Part shown: one piece after another, positions 44,689 to 53,249 of the stretch | Numbering within the stretch: the stretch's first letter is position 1 | Layout of the letters: every line of letters starts with the position of its first letter | From: an uncultured Lachnospiraceae bacterium | Lineage (GTDB): Bacteria; Bacillota; Clostridia; Lachnospirales; Lachnospiraceae | Reading direction: 5' to 3' | Assembly: GCA_910589075.1 (NCBI GenBank) | Contig: CAJUSK010000008.1 | Location: forward strand, 62,001-126,000 | DNA length: 64,000 nucleotides | The notes under the pieces: generated by a model | Seen by the model: only the letters and a program-made list of their open reading frames with translations | Told to the model about the DNA's origin: nothing | Databases searched by the model: none | Program-made: the position numbers and the translations under genes

Positions 44689-45690
44689 ATGAGAAACAGG
44701 ATATTGGGGGTTCTGTATGGGATGGCAATCGGTGACGCTATGGGAATGCCTCCGGAACTGTGGAGCAGAAAACGAATGCTGGAACATTATGGAGAAATTA
44801 CAGATTTTTTGGATGGGTGTCCGGAAAATGTTATATCTTATCAGTATAAAGCGGGACAATTTACGGATGACACGGGACAGGCGCTTGCCATTTTGGACAG
44901 TCTGATGGAAACGAATTTCATACCTTCCAGTGAGAATATTGCCAATCACATTCTTGCATGGGCGCAGAAAGAGAACGCGTTTGAAAATAATATTCTGGGG
45001 CCTACATCCAAAGTGACTTTGCGGCTGTTCCAGGAGGGGAAAAGCGCCAGGGAATTTTCGGATGCGGCATTGTCCAACGGTGCGGCAATGCGGATTGCAC
45101 CCATTGGTGCGTTGTTTGAACCGTCACAGAAGGAGGTATTGTGCCACTATGTGGCAGCCGTATCTCAGGTGACCCATACCAGTGATATAACCATTACCGG
45201 CGCCGCTATGATTGCCATGGCCGTAGCCTCTGCCATTCGGTATGGAGACAGGGAGCGCATGATTGAGGATGCACTTTCGGTAGAAGGGTATGCCATGTCC
45301 CTGGGGGCTTGTACGGTGAGTCCATCCCTGGGTGCCCGGACGCTTCTGGGAGTGAAGCTGGCAGAGCGATACCAGGATGATGCCACGGCTTTTCTGGAAA
45401 ATCTGTACAATCTGGTCGGTGCAGGTGTAAATACTTCGGAGTCAGTCCCGGCGGCGCTGGCCATTGCCTATTATAGCTTTGATGTAAAAAAATGTGCGTT
45501 GATGTGTGCAAACCTGGGCGGAGATACGGATACAATCGGCGCCATGGCCACTGCTGTCTGTGGAGGCGCCGGGGGGATGGAGAAAATACCGGCGGCATAT
45601 GTGGAATTGATTTGCAGCGCAAACAGAGTGGATATGGAACCTTATGCGGAGGCGCTTCTGAAAAAAAGAGGGTGTATCAAAGATGTGTAA
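44689..45690 (+). CDS. ADP-ribosylglycohydrolase family protein
   Basis: The 333-residue protein has the DraG/ARH fold with the two metal-binding motifs: QFTDDTGQALAILDSL (about 63-78) and LGGDTDTIGAMATAVCGG (about 276-293), and the opening GVLYGMAIGDAMGMPPE. It would remove ADP-ribose from proteins or cleave related ADP-ribosyl conjugates. It follows the AraC-type gene, with AAGGAG before its ATG. The substrate is unknown. Confidence 0.92.
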   Translation: MRNRILGVLYGMAIGDAMGMPPELWSRKRMLEHYGEITDFLDGCPENVISYQYKAGQFTDDTGQALAILDSLMETNFIPSSENIANHILAWAQKENAFENNILGPTSKVTLRLFQEGKSAREFSDAALSNGAAMRIAPIGALFEPSQKEVLCHYVAAVSQVTHTSDITITGAAMIAMAVASAIRYGDRERMIEDALSVEGYAMSLGACTVSPSLGARTLLGVKLAERYQDDATAFLENLYNLVGAGVNTSESVPAALAIAYYSFDVKKCALMCANLGGDTDTIGAMATAVCGGAGGMEKIPAAYVELICSANRVDMEPYAEALLKKRGCIKDV

Positions 45691-45721
45691 GAAGGCCTGA
45701 TTCTGATCTGGAAATTAGTAT

Positions 45722-45750
45722 TTGACAAAATATGCCCACTCTATTATAAT
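45722..45750 (+). promoter_or_regulatory. Perfect consensus promoter of the structured RNA upstream of the ABC-F gene
   Basis: TTGACA (45722-45727), 17-nt spacer, TATAAT (45745-45750): both hexamers are exact. The predicted start is near 45757. Confidence 0.9.
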
Positions 45751-45756
45751 AGACAA

Positions 45757-45933
45757 AAATTGCTGAGAGAGGTGAAAGGATGAAGAGATAATCCACTTTT
45801 GAGAACATGACACTGTTGTTTGCAGTATTCAAGTCATCCGTACAGATCCCCCCCCCAGGGGAAACGGGATGTGGGGAATTGCTGCGGGATCATGTTGCCA
45901 AAAGTAGATTATGTCGTCCTGCCCTCTTTTTTT
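45757..45933 (+). ncRNA. Highly structured ~177-nt RNA, probable attenuator leader of the ABC-F gene (6S RNA an alternative)
   Basis: The 5' and 3' halves pair almost end to end: AGAGG 45768-45772 with 45923-45927, AGGATGA 45777-45783 with 45914-45920, a 14-bp arm 45788-45801 with 45899-45912 (one mismatch), AACATGA 45804-45810 with 45890-45896. Inside are a bubble, a GCAG/CTGC helix and a C9 tract (45848-45856). Seven T follow the last stem. A ribosome binding site AGAGGTG and a three-codon ORF M-K-R-stop (45780-45791) lie in the 5' strand. It is either an attenuator or a 6S-like RNA. Confidence 0.75.
45780..45791 (+). CDS. Possible three-codon leader peptide MKR
   Basis: ATG AAG AGA TAA with AGAGGTG ending 5 nt upstream. 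The start codon and ribosome binding site lie in the 5' strand of the terminator stem, so an initiating or stalled ribosome would block the stem. Translation is inferred only from this layout. Confidence 0.45.
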   Translation: MKR

Positions 45934-46074
45934 ATGTGAAAATCTAAATTTTTCCGGCCATGGGAACGCATTTACTGCAAACTGAGTACACAGGACAGAA
46001 AGCTGGGAGGCTTTCTGCCGTATGACTGCGGGAGCGTCTGTCAGTGTGCGGGGGTGTGCGGTTACCTGTGGGAT

Positions 46075-46098
46075 ATGAGGGAGTCAGACATAATTTGA
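46075..46098 (+). CDS. Possible seven-codon leader peptide MRESDII
   Basis: ATG at 46075 and TGA at 46096-46098. The last stop base is the first base of the terminator stem ahead of the ABC-F gene. The ribosome binding site is weak (GTGGG), so translation is uncertain. Confidence 0.3.
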   Translation: MRESDII

Positions 46099-46129
46099 AA
46101 TCATTTGGCAGCAGATGGTTTCTTTTTTT
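46098..46129 (+). terminator. Terminator 20 bp upstream of the ABC-F start codon (attenuator)
   Basis: A 10-bp stem (46098-46107 with 46112-46121, three G-U pairs, GCAG loop) followed by C and seven T. The ABC-F ribosome binding site begins at 46136 and the ATG at 46149, so transcription must read through this structure. Confidence 0.8.
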
Positions 46130-46148
46130 ATATCTGGGAGGTTTTCAT

Positions 46149-47693
46149 ATGGCACAAATAGATGTGAACGAACTTACATTTGGCTATGAGGGTAGCTTTG
46201 ATACGATTTTTGAACAGGTCTCTTTTTCCGTTGACACGGACTGGAGACTGGGGCTGATTGGACGAAACGGAAAGGGAAAGACCACTTTTCTGAATCTTCT
46301 GCTGGGAATGTATGAATATCAGGGCAGCATTCAGGCAGACACGGTATTTGAATATTTTCCGTGGAAACTTCTGCCAGAGGATTTTGAGGAATGTGGAGCG
46401 GTTTTGGCGGAGCGGATGAAAGCTGACTGTGAAATGTGGCGGGTTATCCGGGAACTGGATAAATTGCAGGTGGATCCGGAAGCGTTATATCGTCCCTTTG
46501 AGACATTGAGTCAGGGGGAACGGACCAAAGTAATGCTGGCGGTTTTATTTTCCGGCGGCCATGAATTCCTGCTCATTGACGAACCGGCTAATCATCTGGA
46601 TCAGGCCTGCCGGGAAACGGTGAAAAACTATCTGGCCCGAAAAAGAGGATTTATTCTGGTGTCCCACGACCGGGCTCTGCTGGATGGATGTATCGATCAT
46701 GTATTGGTTTTAAACCGTTGCTCCATAGAGGTACAGAAAGGAAATTTTTCCAGCTGGTGGGAGAATAAGAGACGCAAAGATGCTTTTTCGCAAATGGAAA
46801 ATGAAAAACACAGAAAGGAAATCCATAAACTCAGACAGGCTTCCCGCCGGGCCGGGCAATGGGCAGAGCGAAATGAGAGTACCAAAATCGGCTATGATCC
46901 GGTGGCAGAACCTGATCATGCAAACAGAGCCTTTATCGGTATGAAAACAAAGAAAATGCAGAGCCGGGTGAAACAGATGGAGAGCAGGATTGAGCAGGAA
47001 ATCGCGGCAAAGGAAGGGCTGCTTCAGGATGTGGAGACTGTGACGCAGTTGAAACTCTTTCCTCTGCGGCATGCAAAACAGGTGTTGCTGAGAGCGCATG
47101 ATTATAGTCTGGGTTATGGAAGCAGAGAAGAAGAGAATGGGAAGTTTCTGTTCAGAGATCTGCGTTTTACGGTGGAACAAGGGGAACGGATTTTTTTAAA
47201 CGGAAAAAACGGATGTGGTAAATCCAGTCTGATCCGGGCGATTTTAAATCATGCATCAGCAGATGGCGGCAGCGGTGCGGCGATGGATGGCATGACAGAG
47301 CAGGGAACCCTGGAGACAGCATCGGGGCTGGTTATATCCTATATCAATCAGGATACGGGGTTTTTGCGGGGAAGTATCAGATCGTTCTGTGAAGAGCGAG
47401 GGTTGGAGGAAAGTCTGTTCTGTGCGCTGTTGCGGCAGCTTGACCTGGAACGGGCGCAGTTTGCCAAACCTGTGGAAACCTTTTCCGAAGGGCAGAAAAA
47501 GAAGATTCTTCTTGCAGCCAGCCTGCTGACACCGGCACACTTGTATATCTGGGATGAACCGCTGAACTATATAGATGTTTTTTCACGGATACAGATTGAA
47601 GAAGTAATAACGATGTGTAATCCCACAATGCTGATTGTAGAGCATGACAGCCAGTTCCGGGAGAAAATTGCCACAAAGGTCGTTGACCTGTAA
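46149..47693 (+). CDS. ABC-F family ATPase, Lsa-like ribosome protection protein
   Basis: The 514-residue protein has two ABC domains and no membrane segment: Walker A LIGRNGKGKTTFL, signature LSQGERTK and Walker B EFLLIDEPANHLDQ in the first; NGKNGCGKSS, FSEGQKKK and YIWDEPLNYIDVFSRIQIEE in the second, with a charged interdomain linker (about 190-300). The LNYIDVFSRIQIEE motif and the N-terminus resemble Lsa proteins, which dislodge lincosamides, streptogramin A and pleuromutilins from the ribosome. ATG 46149 has GGGAGG 7 nt upstream; an upstream in-frame ATG at 46044 would put the terminator inside the gene. Confidence 0.85.
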   Translation: MAQIDVNELTFGYEGSFDTIFEQVSFSVDTDWRLGLIGRNGKGKTTFLNLLLGMYEYQGSIQADTVFEYFPWKLLPEDFEECGAVLAERMKADCEMWRVIRELDKLQVDPEALYRPFETLSQGERTKVMLAVLFSGGHEFLLIDEPANHLDQACRETVKNYLARKRGFILVSHDRALLDGCIDHVLVLNRCSIEVQKGNFSSWWENKRRKDAFSQMENEKHRKEIHKLRQASRRAGQWAERNESTKIGYDPVAEPDHANRAFIGMKTKKMQSRVKQMESRIEQEIAAKEGLLQDVETVTQLKLFPLRHAKQVLLRAHDYSLGYGSREEENGKFLFRDLRFTVEQGERIFLNGKNGCGKSSLIRAILNHASADGGSGAAMDGMTEQGTLETASGLVISYINQDTGFLRGSIRSFCEERGLEESLFCALLRQLDLERAQFAKPVETFSEGQKKKILLAASLLTPAHLYIWDEPLNYIDVFSRIQIEEVITMCNPTMLIVEHDSQFREKIATKVVDL

Positions 47694-47889
47694 GGGTCCA
47701 ATGCAAAAATATTTAACATTTTCACAGTTTTATACAACAAAGAAAGCATGTCGTGGCGGGATAAAATGTGGTATAGTGTACACAGAAGCAGACAGTGGCC
47801 GGCGGAACCGTTCCATCGCTGCCAAGATGGCGGAAATCTGCCGGGCTGCCAGGTGATAACGGGTGAACGTATAAGAAGGAGATGGGGCT

Positions 47890-49053
47890 ATGAAAGAAAA
47901 ATTACTGGAGAAATTTAAGGAACTGTATGGCAGCGCGGAGGGGGCGAACGTCTATTTTGCACCAGGGCGTGTGAACATGATTGGCGAACATACAGACTAT
48001 AATGGCGGTCATGTGTTTCCCTGTGCGCTGACCATCGGTACCTATATGGCAGTGAAGAAGCGGGACGATCGGAAACTGCGTTTTTATTCCATGAATTTTG
48101 ATACATTGGGTGTGCTGGAATCTGCCATTGACGATATAAAGCCAGAAGAGGCGGCGGAATGGACCAATTACCCCAAGGGTGTGATGTGGGCATTTGCCGG
48201 CAGGGGATATTCCATGGACTGTGGTCTGGATATGGTGCTGTATGGCAACATTCCGGCAGGTTCCGGCCTTTCTTCATCAGCGTCTCTGGAAGTGGCTACC
48301 GGATATATGCTGAAACAGGAATATGGATTTGATGTAAGTAATATTGATATTGCTCTGATCGGGCAGTATTCGGAAAACAATTTCAATGGTATGAACTGCG
48401 GTATTATGGATCAGTTTGCATCCGCTATGGGCAAGAAGGATCACGCTATTTTTCTGAATACAGCGGATTTGTCCTATGAGTATGCGCCCCTGGTACTGGA
48501 AGGCGCCAAAATCCTGATTACCAACAGCAATGTGAAACACAAGCTGGTGGATTCCAAATACAATGAGCGCCGCAGCGAGTGCGAAACGGCATTGAAAGAA
48601 TTGCAGGAAGTGATCGGTATCAATACACTGGGGGATCTGTCAGAAGAGCAGTTTGAGACATATCAGTCGGCAATTAAAGATGAGACAAGGCGTAAACGGG
48701 CAAAACATGCCGTGTATGAGAATCAGAGGACAATTCGTGCCGTGGAGGCTCTGAAACAGAATGATATCGAGCTGTTTGGCAAATTGATGAATGATTCCCA
48801 TGTGTCTCTGCGGGACGACTATGAGGTCTCCTGTGAAGAGATTGATGTGCTGGCAGAGGAAGCATGGAAGGTGGACGGTGTAATCGGTTCCCGTATTACC
48901 GGCGGCGGTTTTGGCGGTTGTACAGTAAGCATTGTACGGGAAGCGGCAGTGGATTCATTTATTTCTCAGGTAGGCGCTGCATACGAAAAACGGGTTGGCA
49001 AACAAGCTGATTTCTATGTGGTGGATATCGGGAATGGCCCGTCCATGTTATAA
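47890..49053 (+). CDS. galK: Galactokinase
   Basis: The 387-residue GHMP kinase phosphorylates galactose at C1. Motifs: APGRVNMIGEHTDYNGGHV (substrate), IPAGSGLSSSASLEVA (phosphate loop), RITGGGFGGCTVSIV. AAGGAG precedes the ATG. An extended -10 (TGGTATAGT near 47783) could be its promoter. galT follows 12 bp later. Confidence 0.97.
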   Translation: MKEKLLEKFKELYGSAEGANVYFAPGRVNMIGEHTDYNGGHVFPCALTIGTYMAVKKRDDRKLRFYSMNFDTLGVLESAIDDIKPEEAAEWTNYPKGVMWAFAGRGYSMDCGLDMVLYGNIPAGSGLSSSASLEVATGYMLKQEYGFDVSNIDIALIGQYSENNFNGMNCGIMDQFASAMGKKDHAIFLNTADLSYEYAPLVLEGAKILITNSNVKHKLVDSKYNERRSECETALKELQEVIGINTLGDLSEEQFETYQSAIKDETRRKRAKHAVYENQRTIRAVEALKQNDIELFGKLMNDSHVSLRDDYEVSCEEIDVLAEEAWKVDGVIGSRITGGGFGGCTVSIVREAAVDSFISQVGAAYEKRVGKQADFYVVDIGNGPSML

Positions 49054-49065
49054 GGAGGTGATACG

Positions 49066-50577
49066 ATGATTCAGAAAGCAATCAGAAAGCTGACGGAATA
49101 TGGAATTGTAACAGGCCTGATTACGGAGGCGGACAGGATTTATACATACAACAGGCTGTTGGAACTGTTTGATTTGGATGAACTGGATGAAGATGATACG
49201 GATGTCTCTGTAAAGACAGAGGATTTGGAAGACATTCTGGCTGAAATGCTTTCTTATGCCCATGACTTTGGTCTGATGCCGGAGGATGACATTGTACACA
49301 GGGACTTGTTTGATACGAAAATTATGGGGCTTTTAACGCCGCGCCCCAGCGAGGTAATCAGCACCTTCCATGCCCTGTATGAGAAATCACCCAGACAGGC
49401 AACGGATTTTTATTATAAATTCAGCCAGGACACGGATTATATCCGCCGTTACCGGATTGCCAGAGATATGAAATGGACGGCTGATACGGAGTATGGCAGG
49501 CTGGATATTACAATCAACCTGTCCAAGCCGGAGAAGGATCCCAGAGCCATTGCGGCGGCCAGGGCGGCAAAACAGAGCGGTTATCCAAAATGCCTGCTGT
49601 GTCGGGAAAATGTGGGGTATCGTGGCCGGTTGAACCATCCGGCCCGCCAGAACCATCGTGTAATGCCGGTTACGATTCAGGACAGTGACTGGAATATGCA
49701 GTATTCCCCGTATGTCTATTATAATGAACACTGCATCGTATTTAACGGCGAGCATGTGCCGATGAAAATAGAGCATGGGACATTTTGTAAGTTGTTGGAT
49801 TTTGTGGAACAATTCCCCCACTATTTCGTGGGTTCCAATGCGGATCTGCCGATTGTGGGCGGTTCTATTTTAAGCCATGATCATTTCCAGGGTGGCCATT
49901 ATGAATTTGCCATGGACCGGGCGCCTGTGGAGCGGGAATTTCAGGTAATGGGTTTTGAGGAAGTGGAAGCAGGAATTGTCAGATGGCCCATGTCTGTAAT
50001 CCGGCTGCGCTGCAAGGACAGAAATAAACTGACAGAACTGTCAGATTTGATTCTGGAACGGTGGCGGGGCTATACCGATGAGTCTGCCTTTATTTTCGCG
50101 GAAACGGACGGAGAACCGCACAATACCATTACGCCCATTGCTCATTACAAGAACGGGAAGTTCCAGTTGGATCTGGTTTTGCGCAACAATATTACGACAG
50201 AGGAACATCCGCTGGGGGTATTTCATCCTCATCAGGAGCTGCATCATATTAAGAAAGAGAACATCGGGCTGATAGAAGTACTGGGGCTGGCCATCCTGCC
50301 TTCCAGGCTGAAAACGGAGATGGAACTGCTGGAGGAAGCCATTTTACAGGGGAAGGATATCCGCAGTATGGAAGACATTGAAAAACATGCCGACTGGGTG
50401 GATAAATTCCTTCCCAGGTATGAACATGTGACAGAAGAGAATATTGCCGGAATTTTGCAGAAAGAAATCGGGCTGGTCTTCTGCCAGGTGTTGCAGGATG
50501 CAGGCGTGTTCAAGCGGGATGAGGCCGGCATGGCAGCATTTCAGCGTTTTACGGACAGTCTGACGAGGGATTCATGA
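49066..50577 (+). CDS. galT: UDP-glucose--hexose-1-phosphate uridylyltransferase
   Basis: The 503-residue protein is the long Firmicutes (class 2) GalT, which exchanges UMP between UDP-glucose and galactose-1-phosphate. It has the active-site region GSILSHDHFQGGHYEF (about 266-281) and the zinc-like CLLCRENVGYRGRLNHPARQ. AAGGAGGT precedes the ATG. The TGA overlaps the ATG of the next gene (ATGA). No galE gene is present in the window. Confidence 0.96.
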   Translation: MIQKAIRKLTEYGIVTGLITEADRIYTYNRLLELFDLDELDEDDTDVSVKTEDLEDILAEMLSYAHDFGLMPEDDIVHRDLFDTKIMGLLTPRPSEVISTFHALYEKSPRQATDFYYKFSQDTDYIRRYRIARDMKWTADTEYGRLDITINLSKPEKDPRAIAAARAAKQSGYPKCLLCRENVGYRGRLNHPARQNHRVMPVTIQDSDWNMQYSPYVYYNEHCIVFNGEHVPMKIEHGTFCKLLDFVEQFPHYFVGSNADLPIVGGSILSHDHFQGGHYEFAMDRAPVEREFQVMGFEEVEAGIVRWPMSVIRLRCKDRNKLTELSDLILERWRGYTDESAFIFAETDGEPHNTITPIAHYKNGKFQLDLVLRNNITTEEHPLGVFHPHQELHHIKKENIGLIEVLGLAILPSRLKTEMELLEEAILQGKDIRSMEDIEKHADWVDKFLPRYEHVTEENIAGILQKEIGLVFCQVLQDAGVFKRDEAGMAAFQRFTDSLTRDS

Positions 50578-52241
50578 AGGTATTGCTGGTGGCAGTCAAC
50601 GCCAAATATATTCATTCCAACCCTGCCGTATATTGCCTGCGGGCATATGCGGCAGAGTTCCAGGAATACATTGAAATTGCGGAATATACTATGAATAACA
50701 GGATAGAAGCAATACTTGCGGATCTTTTTCAAAGAAGACCGCAGGTAATTGCTTTTTCGTGTTATATATGGAACTGGAAGGTGATACAGGAACTGCTACC
50801 GGAAATCCCCAAAGTAATGCCAGGGATACATATCTGGCTGGGCGGCCCGGAGGTGTCTTTTGATGCGCCGGAGATTTTGGCGTGCTTTCCACAGCTTACC
50901 GGCATTATGCTGGGAGAGGGAGAAGAAACGTTCCGGGAATTGATGGAGTACTATTGCAATAGCAGTAAAGAACTGACAAATGTGTCAGGTATTTGTCTTC
51001 CGGACAGTGGGGCGACCGGGACACGGGCATTGGGGAATTTGGACAGTTTTCCTTTTCCCTATGAGAATATGGAGGAATTCCGGAATCGGATCATCTATTA
51101 TGAGTCTTCCAGAGGATGTCCTTTTCGCTGTAGCTATTGCCTCTCTTCGATAGACAAAAGCGTCCGCCTGCGCAGCCTGGATCTGGTAAAACAGGAGCTG
51201 CTGGTTTTTCTGGAACAGAAGGTGCCACAGGTTAAATTTGTGGACAGGACTTTTAACTGTAATCATGCACATGCGCTGGGCATCTGGCGTTTCCTGAAAG
51301 AACATGACAATGGTGTCACTAATTTTCATTTTGAAATTGCCGCAGACCTTCTGAATGAGGAAGAACTCTCCCTGTTGGAGACTTTGCGGCCGGGGATGGT
51401 GCAACTGGAAATCGGCGTACAGTCCACCAATCTCCAAACACTGCGGGAAATTCACAGAACAGCCGATTTTGAACGGCTGAAAGAGGCTGTCCTGCGGATT
51501 CGTAACGGAAAGAATATCCATATTCATCTGGATTTGATAGCCGGCCTGCCTATGGAAGATTACGACAGTTTTGTCACTTCTTTCAATATGGTATACTTTC
51601 TGGGGCCGGATCAGTTACAGCTTGGCTTTCTGAAAGTTCTGAAGGGATCCTGTATGTACGAAAAGGCGGAAGTCTATGGCATTTCTTACCATAGCGCTGC
51701 GCCGTATGAAGTGTTATACTCCAAATGGCTTTCCTATGAGGAAGTGTTGAAACTCAAACGAGTGGAGGAAATGCTGGAGGTATATTATAACAGCCGGCAG
51801 TTTACTAATACACTGCGGGTTCTGGAACAGGTTTTCCCACATCCCTTCCGACTGTATGAAGAATTGGCGTCGTATTATGAAGCGCAGGGATTTGCGGTGA
51901 ACAGCCCGGCCCGGAGCCGCCGGTATGAAATCCTGCTGGAGTTTGCGGTTTTGAAGGATGGGCAGCGGGAGGCATTGTACAGGGAACTTCTGACATTTGA
52001 TTTGTATTTGCGTGAAAAATGTAAAAGCCGCCCTGCCTTTGCCACAGACAGGACACCTTTCCGGGACGCGCTGCGTTCCAGGGAAGGAGATAAAAAAGAG
52101 CATGTGGAAATCTTTTTTTACCCGGTTTGGGAGAGCGGGCGGGAAACGGTGGAAAAACGCCGGCGGGAGCCATATTTTGTCAGGTTCTGTTATGAAAAAA
52201 GAGATCCGCTGAGCCATAACGCGGAAATTACAATCCTATGA
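50574..52241 (+). CDS. B12-binding-domain radical SAM protein (DUF4080 type)
   Basis: The 555-residue protein has an N-terminal cobalamin-binding-like Rossmann domain (about 1-140, with GGPEVSFDAPE), a radical SAM barrel with the cluster motif SRGCPFRCSYC (C-x3-C-x2-C, about 181-191) and a C-terminal DUF4080-type region. It probably carries out a methylation or rearrangement of unknown substrate. Its start overlaps galT by 4 bp, but a functional link to galactose use is not implied. Confidence 0.85.
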   Translation: MKVLLVAVNAKYIHSNPAVYCLRAYAAEFQEYIEIAEYTMNNRIEAILADLFQRRPQVIAFSCYIWNWKVIQELLPEIPKVMPGIHIWLGGPEVSFDAPEILACFPQLTGIMLGEGEETFRELMEYYCNSSKELTNVSGICLPDSGATGTRALGNLDSFPFPYENMEEFRNRIIYYESSRGCPFRCSYCLSSIDKSVRLRSLDLVKQELLVFLEQKVPQVKFVDRTFNCNHAHALGIWRFLKEHDNGVTNFHFEIAADLLNEEELSLLETLRPGMVQLEIGVQSTNLQTLREIHRTADFERLKEAVLRIRNGKNIHIHLDLIAGLPMEDYDSFVTSFNMVYFLGPDQLQLGFLKVLKGSCMYEKAEVYGISYHSAAPYEVLYSKWLSYEEVLKLKRVEEMLEVYYNSRQFTNTLRVLEQVFPHPFRLYEELASYYEAQGFAVNSPARSRRYEILLEFAVLKDGQREALYRELLTFDLYLREKCKSRPAFATDRTPFRDALRSREGDKKEHVEIFFYPVWESGRETVEKRRREPYFVRFCYEKRDPLSHNAEITIL

Positions 52242-52257
52242 CAAAGCATACAAAAGA

Positions 52258-52536
52258 AATTCCGTCGTATTTCCAATAAACCGGAACTGGGCGCGCGGAG
52301 ACGATCCGGTCAAACCGGAATAGGATCTGATGAAGGTATTGCCGAAAGAGCACCGGATACGTTATAATATTCAAATCATCCGCCTGGGCCGGGAAATCTG
52401 CAGGGCGCCGGTGCCAAAGTGCAATCTCTGTTTTCCGGCAGGCTGCTGTCCCTTTTATGAAAAAGAAACAGAGGAAAGCGGTGGAACCGGAAAACGGACG
52501 GGCAGGAAAACGGCTGGCAGAGTAAAGGACGTGTGA
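52258..52536 (+). pseudogene. nth: Decayed endonuclease III gene (nth relic)
   Basis: In one frame from about 52261 the sequence reads VVFPINRNWARGDDPVKPE, an amber TAG (52321-52323), then DLMKVLPKEHRIRYNIQ and ICRAPVPKCNLC...CCPF. The last part has the C-x6-C-x2-C-x5-C spacing of the Nth iron-sulfur cluster, and ARGDDPVKxExDLMK is the usual region before it. About two thirds of the gene including the catalytic part is missing. A 68-codon ORF (52330-52536) remains but has no good ribosome binding site. Confidence 0.7.
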
Positions 52537-53249
52537 AAGGCAGATACAAAAAGCAGATGGATACATATGTGGCGCTGGATCTGGAAATGACCGGATTAAA
52601 GCCGAAAGAGGATAAGATTATAGAAATAGGCGCAGTGCTGGTGGAAGCAGGAGAGATCAGGGATACATTTTCCACGCTGATCAATCCGGGACGGGCGCTG
52701 GCTTCTGAGATAACAGAACTGACAGGTATAACGGATGCGGCTTTGCGGGATGCACCCCGTATAGAAGAAGTTCTGACAGAATTGTCAGAATTTATCGGAG
52801 GCCGAAATCTGCTGGGCCATGGAATCGGGTTTGATTATGCGTTTCTGAAAAGGGCCTTTGTCAATGGCGGGATGACCTTTGAGAAACATGGTATGGACAC
52901 GCTGAAACTGTCCAGAAAATTTTTGCCGGATCTTCCCAGCAGGCGGCTGCAGGCTCTGTGTGCATATTATGGGATTGTACAGCAGGCACACCGGGCTCTG
53001 GAGGATGCCAGGGCTGCTCATTTTCTGTATCTGAAACTCAGAGATCAGTTTTATACGGAAGAGGATTTTTGTTTCCGGCCGCTGATCTGCCGTGTGAAAA
53101 GAGAGTGTCCCGCGGGCAGGCGGCAGATCGACCGGTTATTATCTCTTATGCAAAGGCATAAATTATCCATAGAGAGGGATGTGGAATCTATGAGCCGGAA
53201 CGAGGTCAGTCGTCTGACGGATCAGATTCTTGCAAAATACGGACGATGA
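52533..53249 (+). CDS. DnaQ-like 3'-5' exonuclease
   Basis: The 238-residue protein has the DEDDh exonuclease motifs: VALDLEMTGLKP (D and E), GHGIGFDYAFLKR (D) and AHRALEDARAAH (H and D). It resembles the proofreading-type exonuclease domain. The likely start is GTG 52533, which overlaps the TGA of the nth relic (GTGA); ATG 52557 is the alternative. Its 3' end overlaps the convergent gene at 53206 by 44 bp. Confidence 0.9.
   Translation: MKGRYKKQMDTYVALDLEMTGLKPKEDKIIEIGAVLVEAGEIRDTFSTLINPGRALASEITELTGITDAALRDAPRIEEVLTELSEFIGGRNLLGHGIGFDYAFLKRAFVNGGMTFEKHGMDTLKLSRKFLPDLPSRRLQALCAYYGIVQQAHRALEDARAAHFLYLKLRDQFYTEEDFCFRPLICRVKRECPAGRRQIDRLLSLMQRHKLSIERDVESMSRNEVSRLTDQILAKYGR

Noticed and set aside
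53206..53249. 44-bp overlap of the exonuclease and the convergent gene, considered as an annotation error
   Set aside because: Both frames have clear starts and composition, and tail-to-tail overlaps of this size are common; neither protein appears extended by misreading.
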